Shown here: in pieces, positions 25,273 to 37,138 of the stretch | Layout: the number at the start of each line of letters is the position of its first letter | How positions within the stretch are numbered: position 1 is the first letter of the stretch | Source of the DNA: Cryptomeria japonica | Taxonomy: Eukaryota; Streptophyta; Pinopsida; Cupressales; Cupressaceae | Assembly (NCBI RefSeq): GCF_030272615.1 | Contig: NC_081414.1 | Coordinates: forward strand, 818,660,396 to 818,724,395 | Length of the DNA stretch: 64,000 bases | Direction: 5' to 3' | Notes under the pieces: generated by a model | The model's input: only the letters and a program-made list of their open reading frames with translations | Database searches by the model: none | What the model was told of the DNA's origin: nothing | Made by a program: the position numbers and the translations under genes

Positions 25273-26552
25273 TTAGTTTGCCGGTTCCGTGATTTCCACA
25301 CTAGGTGCAGAAACCGGTTCCTCTTGTAACACTGCTAGTTTCTTCTTCCAGGTTTTGTTCATGTCCTCTTGAACAATGTCAACATCATTGTTTCCTTTCG
25401 GAGTGATCGGTATATCATCAGATACGTCCTTTCTTGATCTATAGAATCTAGCAATGTGACCCACTTTGTTGCAGTGATAGCAGACCAATCCAGGTGCTCT
25501 CCAAGGTCCATTGTTCATGTTTCCATTCTTCCTTCTGCATGTTGCAGCAGTGTGGCCATGACCATGACATACCATACATTTTTCTCTCCATCCGGTTGCC
25601 GCTTGATAGCCACCACTTCTTTGCTGATGATTGAAGGCATTAAATCGATTGTGATTCCGGTTCACAAAAGGTTTAGGACCAACTCCTTGGGTCCTCTGAG
25701 GATATCTTCCAGTGTTATTCATAATAGACCTGCATTCAGATGCTCTATGCCCATACTTGTTGCATGCATAACAGTTACCATCAAATCTATAGGATCTAGG
25801 CTTATCATTTAGGAAATAAGGAAAATTTTTGTAAGCCTTACTCCTACACGCATTTGCAGTATGTCCTTCTTTTAGACAGTTAAAGCAAATAGGTTTAAAA
25901 TTTTACTTACCTTTATCCTTTGATGCTGGTTGTTTCTTTGATGTTCCAGCATTTGTACCAGAGGTCTCACCTTCCTCATGACCGGAATAACCAAGTCCAT
26001 TGGTATTCTTGACTGGTTTGGCAGATTCAAGCTTTTGCTCTAGCTTGACAGTGCTCTTGTTGAACTTAGCAAGTATTTCCTTTGACTCAGAGAGTTCTTT
26101 GGAAATAGCAACATTTGTTTCCAACAGGTTTTCATTCTCAAAGATGGCAATGTTTAGTTCTCCTTGCATGTCTTCCTTTTCCACTTTGCTTGCATGGAGT
26201 TGAGCAGTTAGGGCACTGATCTCTTGTTTCAGCTTGGAGATCTCATGATCTCTTTCTCTCACCAGATCTCCAGCTTTCCTCCAGTTCTCAAGCTCTTGAA
26301 ACATCCGGATAGTTAGTCCTTCCAATTCCTTTCTTAGGTTGGAGTTTGATTCATTCAACTTATTTACTTCTGCAATTAGGGCTTCCATGTCTGCTTCATC
26401 TGAAGAACTATTTTCAGATAGCTCCATCAGGGTTTCTGCATGTTCTCTCCTTTTTGCTTGAGATGCCTCATATTTGACCATAAGATCATCATAGGCTTGC
26501 TCAGACTAAGTGAGATGATGAGTAAGTTCCCTTATAGAGTATTCCCCCATAT
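25273..26552 (-). pseudogene. C ORF1, gag-like: coiled coil plus four CCHC knuckles
   Basis: The likely start is 26552 (MGEYSIREL), with one early in-frame stop. The first 190 residues or so form a long Glu/Lys/Leu coiled coil. A frameshift near 25900 leads into four CCHC knuckles: CFNCLKEGHTANAC, CYACNKYGHRASEC, CMVCHGHGHTAATC and CYHCNKVGHIARFY (last Cys lost). Knuckles in gag bind the element's RNA. ORF1 of E has the same layout. Copia gags usually have one knuckle, so four is notable. Confidence 0.82.
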
Positions 26553-26586
26553 CTCTTTCCAAGTGGTTAAACTTATAGAAAGGTAG

Positions 26587-26598
26587 GCTTTGATACCA
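26587..26598 (-). other. Primer-binding site of C
   Basis: The minus strand reads TGGTATCAAAGC, two bases after the 5' LTR end. It matches the copia pattern complementary to initiator methionine tRNA (TGGTATCAGAGC) with one change. Confidence 0.85.
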
Positions 26599-26600
26599 AT

Positions 26601-27735
26601 TGATGAATACTAAGAGGGGGGGGGTGAATTAGTATGCCAAAAATCTTCACACTTAAACACTTTACAAGACTGACAGTAAACCGGTAAAACAATTTAGCAG
26701 ACAAACCGGTTAGCACACATGCAAACCAAATAGCAAATAATGCATTCACCCACAAAAGCACAAACACCATAACATGAGATTTTGATGTGGAAACCCAAAT
26801 GGGAAAAACCACGGTGAGATGGAACTCACAAGTAACTATCTGCAGAATAGGAACTAGATCGGTTAAGGTCTTACAATGTTCTTTACTAGAACAGATCATG
26901 TTAGGAATCTCAATCTCTGTTAGGAGATAAGTCCGATTAAAGACTACCTTGCTAGAGGATTTTAGATCCACAGATGTGAACCGCCTTGTTAGAGGATTTA
27001 CAAAAGGCTTTTGGGCCTACCCGGTTAAGGGCTATAGACTTGTCAAAGATGTGAGTAATCAACAAGTGTTTGATCTAGCTAGTAGCATAGACTGCTTGGT
27101 TAGATCCTTGGTAGCTCGTTCCTAATGCACTCCAGCATTACTTTAGTCTTCTACACATTCATATTCTCTCCAACTCCTCAATCACCTTAAACCCTAGCCA
27201 CAACATAAACTTTTGCTATATCCATATCAACAACCTAAAACCCTAGACATGATGTCCTTATAAAGGAATCCGATTTCATGTCGGTCCAATAGGATTACAT
27301 AACAATTTCCTAGGTTCAATGAACCTGGACATACTTGGTACCATGACACAAAAAGGCACCGTTTAGGTGTCGACACCGTCAAACAATCGGTGGATGGTAA
27401 CTCATCACAAAATGCCGGTTGGTAACTCATCACAGAGTATTACCGGTTCATACAAAATGCCGGTTGCCGGTTTGACAAAAATGAAGACTGGTAAAAATGT
27501 GTTATGCCGCTTTAATCCCTCGTACCGCTTGGTATCCATGAACCGCTTGGGGTCAACATGCCACTTCAGACCGGGAAACACATTTTGCAAAACACCAATA
27601 GTCTAAAGACCATAATACAACATACTGGTTGGAACAAATACCGGTTGTGCTCTAACTCATACATATAAAGGGGATCTCAATGCAAGTTTGTGTCCATCAA
27701 TGACAATCACAACATAAACATAAAAAATGCCAATA
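26601..27735 (-). repeat. 5' LTR of C
   Basis: The LTR is 1135 bp, from a slightly mutated TATTGGCA (27735) to ATTCATCA (26601). A TATA-like tataaagg on the plus strand near 27258 may serve as promoter. The U5 side carries the GTGGTTTTTCCCATTTGGG motif shared by the copia LTRs here. Confidence 0.88.
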
Positions 27736-27786
27736 GTTCCATGTATACTTCTTTTTCCAAGTTACCATTTAAAAAGGCAGACTTTA
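27736..27786 (-). pseudogene. 51-bp island of B reverse transcriptase
   Basis: The minus strand encodes KSAFLNGNLEKEVYME, the conserved segment just before QPKGF in copia RT. It is stranded between C on one side and the 1.6-kb insertion on the other. Confidence 0.9.
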
Positions 27787-29385
27787 TGATGCAGGAGCAC
27801 TGGTCTAGTTCTTACCGGTTGAGCAGTTTTCAGTGGAATTGTTGGAGATTGTGGCATTTCTTCGTGTTTGAGTGTTTAGAATTGTGGTTTTGGGTTTATT
27901 CCATTGTGTTCCTGATCTTTGTCATGTTCAAGTTTCATGGCATTTGGATTTGATCCCGGTGAGCTATCGATTTCGGTATTGGCCCGGTTGATATGTTCTT
28001 ACCGGTTATTCTTGCATTGTGTTGAGCGAAGTTGGATCAGGTTGTGGTTGATATCCATGACTTCTGGATCATTGATTTATGTTTCTTGTGTCGTGTCTGA
28101 TGTTCCCGGAGGACTGTGCATTGTTTTATTTATTTTGTTAGTTGTTCTTAGTGATTTGAGCCAACATGTTAGCATTGCACGAACCGGTTGGTCTTTGGGC
28201 CAACTTGATTAAGTTGTTATTATTTGCGGATGGTATAAATGGAGTTTTGTGAATCATTTGAGAGGATAGAAGTTGGAAGATCGAAGACAGAGTTTAGAGA
28301 TCAGGCAAATTTGTAGATCCAACGAGATTCTAATCTGGTGGACTAAGGCTGGAAGGCTGAGCTCTGGATTAGGGTAGATCACCGTGGAGAGGCAACCAGA
28401 AGCTGTAGTCAGATCATTGAACCCCCCTGAGGTAGTTGCAAGTACCTATTGACAGATCACTGAACCAGATCAAGTTATGGGACTCACTTTTTAATTAACC
28501 TTGAGAGTCTAATGCAGGAGAACTGGTCTAGTTCTTACTGATTGAGCGATTTTCAGTGGAATTGATGGAGATTGTGGCATTTCTTTGTGTTTGAGTGTTT
28601 AGCATTGTGGTTTTGGGTTTATTCCCTTGTGTTCGTGATCTTTGTCGTGTTCAAGTTTCATGGAATTTGGATTTGATCTCGGTGAGTTATCGATTCTGGT
28701 ATTGGCCCGGTTGATATATTCTTACTAGTTATTCTTGCAGTGTGTTAAGCGAAGTTGGATCAGGTTGCGGTTGATCTCCATGACTTGTAAATCATTGATT
28801 TATGTTTCTTGTGTCGTGTCTGATGTTCCCAAAGGACTGCACATTGTTTTATGTATTTTCTAACTTGTTCTTAGTGATTTAAGTCGACACGTTACCATTG
28901 CACAAACTGGTAGGTCTTTGGGTTGACTTGATTAAGTTGTTATTATTTGTGGACGATATAAATGGAGGTTTGTGAATCATTTGAGAGGAAAAAAGTTGGA
29001 AGATCGAAGACAAAATTTAGAGATCGAGCGAGGATGTATATTTGGTGGACTGAGGCCAGAAGGCTAAGGTCCGGATTAGGGTAGAATCGACAGACTATTT
29101 TCGGAGGCCGATCTGATATGTGGATGATCTATGGATCTTGTAATTATGTTGTAAGCATCATTTGTATCCTGGACTATGACCCAACATGTGGCATGTGTAA
29201 CTCTTTAGATTGTAATAATATTTATTCAAGTTATTTACCGGTTGTGTGTTCTATGTTGTTACATGTTGCTCTTTCTATTGTTTCTGGCATCTTGTTACCA
29301 GTTACCACTATGTGTTGCATGATTTATGTGTTTAACTAAAAGGTTGGTTTTTCCTTCATTGGATCTCCCTGCCTTGATTGCATCA
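27787..29385 (+). mobile_element. 1.6-kb TG..CA insertion with internal duplication
   Basis: It is precisely bounded: CTTTA at 27782-27786 and again at 29386-29390, with the RT codons of B continuing across. The ends are inverted (TGATGCA / TGCATCA). TG..CA ends and a 5-bp duplication fit an LTR-type insertion. Inside, about 27790-28378 is repeated directly at about 28513-29080, followed by unique tails of about 130 and 310 bp. No significant ORF is seen. It could be a solo LTR with an internal duplication or a small non-autonomous LTR element. Strand is arbitrary. Confidence 0.85.
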
Positions 29386-29390
29386 CTTTA

Positions 29391-29733
29391 CATCCATTTG
29401 ATATAACTTGTATCATTTGTAAGTTGAAAAGGCTAGAAACATTCTAATAGCCTCAAATCTAGCAACCAGTGCAAATGTTTCTTCAAAATCTATCTCTTCT
29501 ACTTGAGAATACTCTTTGCATACTAACCTAGCCTTATGCCTAACAATTTTGCCTTCTTCATTCATCTTGTTTCGGTAGACCCATTTTGTGCCAATAACAT
29601 TCTTGTCTGTCGGTCTAGGAAATAATTCCCGAGTCTTATTCTTCTCAATCTGCTGCATTTCCTCTTCCATTGCATCCATCCATTTCTGAATTTTGTTGTC
29701 CTCATTAAATGTTTTGGGATTCATTTTAGTCAT
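29391..29733 (-). pseudogene. B reverse transcriptase, N-terminal part
   Basis: The frame has the typical copia RT opening: WMDAMEEEMQQIEKN, NVIGTKWVYRNK, ARLVCKEYSQ and FEETFALVARFEAIRMFLAF, then YQMDVK up to the 1.6-kb insertion. ALVARFEA differs from the usual APVARLEA. The 29734-29993 stretch links it to integrase and contains stops. Confidence 0.9.
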
Positions 29734-29993
29734 GAGGCAGAAATTGACTTATTCATCATTTCGGGCAAGTCTTCTCCTAGTCTGCACACCATCATTCTTA
29801 TCACCTAAGATCTGATCTTCCACATTATTTTTCAGTACATACCAGCTGGGGGACTTGTTTTATGCTTCTTACAGTTCACTATCAGTGTGAACTTCATCTT
29901 CATCACCGGTGTCATCATACCGGTTTACTTGTGTTTGTCTTCCTTTATGCATATCTTCATCAACTCTTACATGCACACTCTCAATGACACTTC

Positions 29994-31115
29994 TTAGTAT
30001 TTTGTTCTAGTATTGTAGGCTTTGCTATGAGTTGAGTAACCCAAGAAGATACCTTCATCACTCCTGGAATCAAAGCTACCTAAGCCATCCACATCTCTCT
30101 TGATGAAGCATTTACTTCCAAACACTTTGAAGTATTTAATTGATGACTTTTGGTCATACCACAGTTCATAAGGTGTCATTTTGTTGTTTTGGACCCGGTT
30201 CAAAGTATATACATCAGTGTGAACTGCTTCCTTCCAATATATATCCAATATGTTTCCCTCATTTAGCATGGTTCTTGTCATCTCCTTGACTGTTCTATTT
30301 TTCCTTTCTACAACACAATTTTGTTGTGGTGTTCTTGGAGTTGAATACTGTCTTCTTATTCCATGTCTCTCACAGTAGTCTTCAAACTCATTTGATGTGA
30401 ACTCTCCACCCCAGTCTGATCTTAGAAATTTCAGCTTGCATCCACTTTCCCTCTCAACCATCTTCCAGAAAATCTTGAATCTTTCAAAGGCTTGAGATTT
30501 GTCTTGTAGGAAAGTGACCCATGTCATTCTTGAAAAATCATCAATGAGGAGCATGAAGTATCTTTCACTAGCTAGAGCTCTTCTTCTGCTTGGTCCACAT
30601 ACATCAATATGCACCAGTTCAAGTGGCCTTGAAGTATTATGTTCCTTAGTCTTGAAGCTCACCTTATTCTTCTTTCCTCTTACACATTCATCATAAAATG
30701 TGCTTACCGGTTTGATGATTGGTGATATATTTCTCATAGAGCCCTTTTTGCTTACTGTAACCAGATTATCAAAATTTATGTGGCCTAATCTCCCGTGACA
30801 CAGCCATCTCTCATCAACTTGTCCCATCATGTATTGGGACTCAAAGCATTCCTTTAGATTATACACATTTCCATTTGTTCTTTTTCCTTCTGCTACAATT
30901 TGACCGGTACTCTCTTTTCTTATCTGGCATTGGGTATAGTCAAAAGTGAATTTGTATCCTTTATCACACATTTGACTCACACTAAGTAAGTTATTCTTTA
31001 GACCTTCCACATAATACACATCATGTGCCTTCAATTTTTCATCATATTCAAAGTACCTTTTCCTTTTATCTTGATGGAAGAGTTGTCTCCAAATCTTTCT
31101 AAACCTCCATTCCAA
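29994..31115 (-). pseudogene. B GAG-pre-integrase and integrase core
   Basis: After about 25 unrelated residues the frame shows YVEGLKNNLLSVSQ (pre-integrase), the zinc region HGRLGHINFDNL with the first Cys of the CxxC pair changed (FYDECVRGK), and then the integrase core. All three catalytic acids are visible: D in HIDVCGP (about residue 171), D in RSDWGGEF (about 233) and E in VERKNRT (about 269). It ends in the KVFGSKCF and EGIFLGYS motifs. This long stretch is open, unlike the rest of B. Confidence 0.92.
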
Positions 31116-31216
31116 TCTTCAAACTTAAATTTATTTTTATCTCCAGTCATGTGATTGGAACATCCATTGTCTACAACCCACAAGTTTCTTCTCTCTGCAT
31201 CCAGGGCAGTCTGCAC
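31031..31216 (-). pseudogene. B aspartic protease remnant
   Basis: The frame contains WVVDNGCSNHMTGD, the copia protease active site, where the usual D-S/T-G reads DNG. It overlaps the integrase frame in another phase, so a frameshift near 31050 separates them. Confidence 0.85.
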
Positions 31217-31311
31217 AATCAGACTTGATTTTGCATTATTCTTATCCTTCTCAACCCAAACTGGGTTGACTTCTTTCTTCTTGTCTGTTGTAATTTCATG
31301 CTCTGGTTTTG

Positions 31312-31780
31312 TTACCGGTTCCTAATCTGGTACTGACTTCTTTTGCCGAGTTGTTCTGAGTTTGAAATGTTTTTAAATATGCCCAAACTCTTGACAATAA
31401 TAACATTTTGCATTGACATTAAAAGATGAATCTTTAAAACTATTGTAGGACACCGGTTGACTTCTCCTACATTCAAAACTCCTATGACCAAATCCATTAT
31501 ACTGATAACAAAAAATATCCATATCCCAGAGTGCAGCAAAATAATTCCTACTTTCAAAACTAACAGAGGGCTTATTCATCAGTCTACAGTCAGCAACTCT
31601 ATGTCCAAACTTATTACACTGGTAGCAATAACCATGGAAATTTGGTACATACCAGTCTTGTTGCTTTGGACCGGCAAACCTTTGTCTCACAAGATGTCTT
31701 CCTCTCATGTTGTTGATTCTAGTGAATCCTTCATTATCCACCTTGTGCTTACCTTTATGATTTACATACTGGTATGATGT
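31312..31780 (-). pseudogene. B gag C-terminal knuckles
   Basis: The minus-strand frame has CYQCNKFGHRVADC, a damaged CYQYNGFGHRSFEC and CYYCQEFGHI, so three knuckles follow the coiled coil. Together with the degenerate knuckle in 35906-36257 the B gag had at least four. Frameshifts near 31373 and 31312 disrupt it. Confidence 0.8.
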
Positions 31781-31879
31781 GTGAGCCTTCCGGTTTTGAG
31801 CATACTAGTTCACAGGATGATTTCTTGTAGCCTCAACGTAGGTCTTCTTACTGGTATCTAAATTGACTGTAAATATTTG

Positions 31880-32333
31880 CTTCTCTTTACTTTCACTTGA
31901 GGAAGCGAATTGTATCTCCTTATCGGATGTGTCTTGGCTATTTGAATATTGTCCTTCTTCAAATCCTACCACCAGTTTCTTTTGAATGCTTTTGTTTGCT
32001 CAACATCTTGTCTAAAGCTTTAGTGTTGCCCCCATACTTTCTCCTCATCTTCAATTCATCCTTGTTCTTTTCTAGCTCCTTACTGAGCCTTACAATTTAT
32101 TCTTCCAATTTCTGTTGCTCCTTTTCCTTCTTTATCAAATCGGAGGATGTAACTTCACACATCCTCTTAGTTTCTTCCAAGTGGAGTTGTAGATCAGAAA
32201 TTGTTTTCTTGAATTCCTCTAGAAATTCCTCTAGATGTTCTTGTTCCTTTGCAGCAGTATGCTTAACCTTTTTTATTTCTCTTTTTGGTTTTCTTCAACT
32301 CTTCAAGTGCACTTATGAGCTCACCTTCCAAGT
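31880..32333 (-). pseudogene. B gag coiled coil
   Basis: This Glu/Lys-rich heptad-like sequence is homologous to 12580-13010 of the deleted element. It runs to 32333, where the 3.6-kb insertion begins, and resumes at 35911. It contains a few in-frame stops. Confidence 0.75.
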
Positions 32334-35300
32334 TGTTACCCCAATTTTAAACTTGAAATTTTTTAAATTTCATATGTATTGAATCTTGGTCTCATAGTAT
32401 TTCTAAACCGTGTGACAAGGTCTCATGGAAATATGTTGTGTCATGTTGAATTCATGCATGTTTTATCATCTTATTGTTAGCAGAGTTGCAAGTGAATTTT
32501 ATAAAGATTTTAGAAATGAATGCAACAATTTCATTTTTTTCGATCTCCGAAAGAGAAAAATCATATTGCTCGATCTCCAACAAGAAGTTTAAAATCTCTA
32601 CCAAAGTGCCAAAATTGTGTAAGAAGACAAAAAAGGCCAATACCATCTTGCGGATGAAAGGAAAGAATCATTAATGTGAAAGTTTAATGAAGATATCGAT
32701 ATTAAAAGCACGATCGGAAATTTGGTGTTTTCAAAAGTGGCTGAAAGTGTTGAAGTCATCACATAAGAAGAAGTTGTTCGGTGAATTTGTTTGCAATACA
32801 AAGTAGCTAATGCATTTTCCTTTGAAGGATTTGATTACCATCTTTTGGTGGCTGGGAGAAGTTGGCCAAGTTACACAAGTTGCTGACATCAATAAAAAGA
32901 ATTAAAATTTTCACAAAGGGGTGATCGTGTAGTCAATGAAGAAGCCAATAATTGGGCATTGTGTAGAGAAAAGTAGTTATTATAACTACCATAGTGCATA
33001 AAATATATGTCATCTCGTGGGATACAAAGAGTGTAGGCAGGTGAAAGGGCCGATGCGTATTTGTAGTAACTTGGCAAGTAATTTTCAAAATGCAAAGAGT
33101 GAACTAAAAGTTATAGGGCTTCTTTCACTAATCAACAACTTTGGCAAGTTGTGGTGTTTGGCCAAGTCATCAACACAAACATGTATGAAAAGATCATTTA
33201 AATTCTTCATGAAGATTCAGTAAGTTGTTCATGGTTCGTGATTGCAAAAACACTGATGCCCTCTTCATCAAAGTGTTAGTTTTTATAACTAATTCTTAAA
33301 CTGCCTTAAAACTTCATTGCATGGATCACTTGGTGAAATTGCTCGAGGCAAAGGTAAGTGGTGAATTAAAAATGAAAATCTGCAATTTTTCTCACGTCCT
33401 CTTTGGTGGCACCGGTGGCTATGCACATAACAGATTTGTTGAATCAGCTACAGAAACTTCCAGGAAAATGCAATCAACAGTTGCAAAACCAATTTCTATG
33501 ACTTTCACTAGCATCATATCCCCGCCAGTGCTGAAATGGGTGATTTAAATCATGAAGCACGGACAAAGCACATATATTATTTGGCCAACGTAAATACTCA
33601 AACAAATGTCCATCTTATGGAATACGATAAGTGTAGCACAAAGACATATCACCTTCACAAGCGCAGGAACTGTTTGACAGAGGCGCCTCAAAGAGGCTAG
33701 CTCATAGAACTCAATGATTGCAGGGATATTCACAAAAGGCTTTGTTGATAATGCTTCCAAAAAATTTGAGAGATTATCTTGCAAATATTATAATTAAAAA
33801 TGTTTTTGGTCAGCATGCTTGCGAAATGTGATCATAGGTAAAGCGTTCAATTGATTGCCAAACTACCTCAAAATATTGTTCTCTCATGTGACACAATACC
33901 TGCAGGACATACACAAAATGGATTTGTCGAGGTCTGAGAAAATTTTGAGCAAGTGTATTTAGCGAATATAAAGCCACATTCCACAATCTTAGCTTGCACT
34001 CCCTCTCATCGCGCACCGATATGGGAAGCTTTAGAACAACGAACACCTCAAAGAAGTCATCTCACAGATTGCAATGAATATAAGAGCAACACAAATCAAT
34101 TTGTTGAATAGGCTTCACAAAATTTTAAAAAATGCAATTCATAGTTGCAGGTTTAACGTGACTTGAATGCAAAATATGAAAATATAGACAAGGCTATCAA
34201 ATTTGACATCACGCATCAAGAAGATGACACCTCAAAGAACATGATGATTGCACAGACATGGAGTTGACCAGTTTGACAAAATGTCTCTTGGATAGTTGTA
34301 TTCTTCGATTGATCAAGACAAATTACAAAATTCACCACCGGGCTATTGTAGTTGAAACATATTGGTGTCACATTAATTGGTATTTTCATCGTATACGGTT
34401 ATACAGAGCTAGTGTAATTGGTGATCACAATTCAAGAACAAAGATAATTTATGATTCATACCCCTGGTACTATTAATAATGATGGTGATAATTTGGTTAA
34501 GTCTCCTTTAACTAATGTGCAAAATATAATAACGTTGTATGAAAGACTATAAAGATGCCAAATTGAGAGAAAACTTAAAATGATAAGAGGTAAGTTTGTT
34601 AATGGGAGGATATTACTGCCATTAGATAGGGAGCCTCATGTTGATGGAGAAGATACATTTAATAAAAGTGTTGTCCAAGGCATATTTTATGATCAACATT
34701 ATACAAATGATAGCAAGAAATGATCATGAGAAGATCAAATATTGTAAATCATTTGGAAACACGAGGAGTTCACAAGAGGAAACGATGACTAGCAGATGTA
34801 GTCAAATCTCTCATACCTGAAGACCAAATTGTTGATGAACAAATGACTCACAGATTAGAAGATGACACAGTGCCTACCTGGACATGGTCAATATCTCACT
34901 TTTCTCTTTGATGTTATGGGCTTCAAATTATCACTTTTTTAAAAGAAACTTATGTCATTTATTGTAATCACTAGTTAGAATTTGAAGTTCACTGTTGTAA
35001 AAGTTAGGTAAATCCTAACACTCCTTCGAAAAGGTAGTTACTAGAGGTAATCATACTAACTTTCTACCAAAGGTAGTTATGCAAATGGTTGTCTTAGATA
35101 GTTATTCTAAGTGGGAGCCAAAATTGGTTATTTTAAGTGGTTACCAAAAGTGGTTATAAATTAGTTATTTCAGAAAGCCTATAAATAGAAGGCTATTTCA
35201 TTTTAAAAAGGGGGAATCTTTTTCAAAAGGGGAGACTATGGAGAAATTCTTAAAGAACTAGTTTGATGACTTTTGGTTTTGCACTTTGTACAAGAGAGTT

Positions 35301-35905
35301 CTCGGGTTTGTATAATTTTATGGAAGTAATAAAGGATGTGCATTTAGTTTGTATGTTCTATATGTTCATCTTGAGTTATTATTGATGATTTTCCATGTGT
35401 CAAATTAGTGGTATCTTTTGTCCATGTGTAAATCATTTATCATCTATTGGAATGCTTATGATTCATGCAATTGATGTAATGAAACATTATCAAGCTTTGG
35501 TATCTTGGTTTGGATGTGCTAGATTTATGTTTTAGCTCTTCGTATGTTGAGATTTGTAGCTCTTCTTTCATCATCATTGCAAGTCAAAACTTATATTGTG
35601 CTTAAATCCCCTTTGTAATCGTTATCTTTTGTGAAATATCAATTAGTATTTGTATGTCTATTGTTGGGGTTTCTATTCTTTATCTTTCCTTAGTTTTGTG
35701 TTTTCTCCTTTATGTACTTTCAGGTTAAAAGTACACAAAAATCACAAATGCCCCCATCATACGAGGGAGCTGCCCCTCTCAAACATAGAGGAAGATTGCA
35801 GTTTGATTGCAATCTCTCCAACTATTAGAATGGTTGTCACTTCTCTTTGGGAAAACATGATCAATTTTGAAGGAGAATTCATAGTGACAAATTTGTTTAC
35901 CAACA
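32334..35905 (+). mobile_element. 3.6-kb TG..CA insertion in B gag, probably a long solo LTR
   Basis: The boundaries are fixed by comparison with 13005-13020: gag stops at CAAGT (32329-32333) and resumes after CAATT (35906-35910), a 5-bp duplication with one mismatch. The insertion starts TGTTACCCC and ends ACCAACA. A TATA box with tataaatag is at about 35182 and LTR-like leader follows. The first 1.8 kb has degenerate internal repeats around 'cacctcaaagaag...ttgttgaat'. No coding sequence was recognised. Strand follows the TATA box. Confidence 0.75.
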
Positions 35906-36257
35906 CAATTCCACTTCAGCTTCAATATTTTCATCTTCCTCATCTTCATCAACCGGTTCATCCAGTGCCATAAAGAGATTAACTTCTCTTTCACCCTCAT
36001 GGCAGTCCTCTTCTGATGCACTTTCTTCATCTGTGGCATCATCTTCAAAGGTATATAGACTATTTTGCTTCCGGTAGCTTCTTCATTCTTATTGGTAGAC
36101 CTTCTTCTTTCTATCCTTACCGAGAGATGTGTCAGAACTCTTTTGCTCATCTCTACCGGTTTCACCATAGGGACATTTTGCAGAAAAGTGTCCTATTTTA
36201 CCATAGTTAAAACATTTGGGAGGCAGTTTTCCTTTATAGTTACCAGATCCTCTTTTA
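35906..36257 (-). pseudogene. B gag, first knuckle and acidic region
   Basis: The minus strand encodes GNYKGKLPPKCFNYGKIGHF, a knuckle with one Cys changed to Tyr, then the acidic stretch ending at the 3.6-kb insertion. It is homologous to 13010-13380. It stops at 36257, after which unrelated sequence begins; the rest of gag and the 5' LTR were not found. Confidence 0.8.
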
Positions 36258-37138
36258 TAGAGATTACTTTAGTGGTGAATATTTGCCAATGGTGAATTTT
36301 TCACATCGGCGACCTGGGAAATGGCAAATATTTTGTACCGATTGGGGGTGGCTATATCGCTAGAACATTATCAATTTCTGTCAAATTCACAGCTCGATCG
36401 CCATATGTTTTATGTAATTAAATGTTTCTATGCGAGGATTTCACCAATACAATATACGATGGACACACAGTAAATTTAATTTTTTTGCCTACACTCTCTG
36501 AGGTTGCCTTAATAGACGACCATAATTCACCTATAGGCATATAAAGATTTGTTATCCAGAAGGACACAATTCGCTCGACATTTTGTCGACGCATGTCTCC
36601 ATTCACCCCAATTTTCACCAACTATATTGTATTTACCAATTATTGGACGACCCATAATCACCTCGAAAATTATATAAGTCGTGTTATAGTTTAAGCGAGA
36701 TTTGCCAAATATTTGTATACCATATTAAATTCTCACAAAATTTTCCATATAAGGATTGTTATAAATACATTCAAAGATCATATCTATCTCTACACAATCT
36801 GGTGGGTTCTTGGCTCTGAATTAGGATCGATAGTGAAGTTTCAGACCAAGGAAAATCATTGTTGTTGACTGCATTGGCGACTGCTAGTGACCTAAAGGTG
36901 AGCAATCATATTTTTGAAGTGTTATAATATTATTCTAAATTTATCTATATATGTTTGCACTGTTGAGTTCATTCTTATTTAGTGGGGACCTGTCAGTGCC
37001 AAGTGGTCAGCCAAGAGATTTAGACTTCAGACATCTAGATTGTAAGTCATAGGGCCAATGAAACATATATTATACTTTATAGTCTATTATTGCTTCTTAA
37101 ACAAATTGATATTTTCTTGCAGCCTTTATTTCATTGGA
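36258..37138 (+). other. 5' region of hAT transposon, non-coding
   Basis: The junction with B gag is sharp at 36257/36258 (tagagattactttagtggtg). The first 120 bp contain short self-complementary words (ggcaaat/atttgcc). A splice acceptor-like ttcttgcag near 37113-37122 precedes the transposase ATG. No matching terminal repeat or 8-bp duplication could be found on the other side, so the transposon end is provisional. Confidence 0.45.

Larger units (their letters stand above)
20313..27735 (-). mobile_element. Non-autonomous LTR element C with ORF1 and ORF2
   Basis: This is a complete element read on the minus strand: 5' LTR (27735-26601), PBS, ORF1, ORF2, polypurine tract, 3' LTR (21193-20313). 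It inserted into the RT gene of B: the RT codons stop at 27736 and resume at 20312. The target duplication is eroded (GTTGT on one side, GTTCC on the other). No protease, integrase, RT or RNase H is present in 5.4 kb of internal sequence. By-eye LTR difference is about 3% apart from one deletion, making C the youngest insertion here. Confidence 0.88.
17202..36257 (-). mobile_element. Copia element B, old, 5' end not found
   Basis: In minus-strand order the pieces are gag (36257-35906, 32333-31312), protease (31216-31031), integrase (31115-29994), RT N-half (29733-29391, 27786-27736), RT C-half (20312-19985), RNase H (19933-19283), polypurine tract (18868) and 3' LTR (18867-17202). It is cut by C, by a 1.6-kb insertion and by a 3.6-kb insertion, and stops at 36257 where hAT sequence starts. 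The LTR and polypurine features suggest a SIRE/Maximus-like lineage; that is tentative. Confidence 0.8.

Noticed and set aside
27690-28212. Plus-strand ORFs at 27690-27953 and 27919-28212
   Set aside because: They lie within LTR and insertion sequence, cross element boundaries and show no domain.
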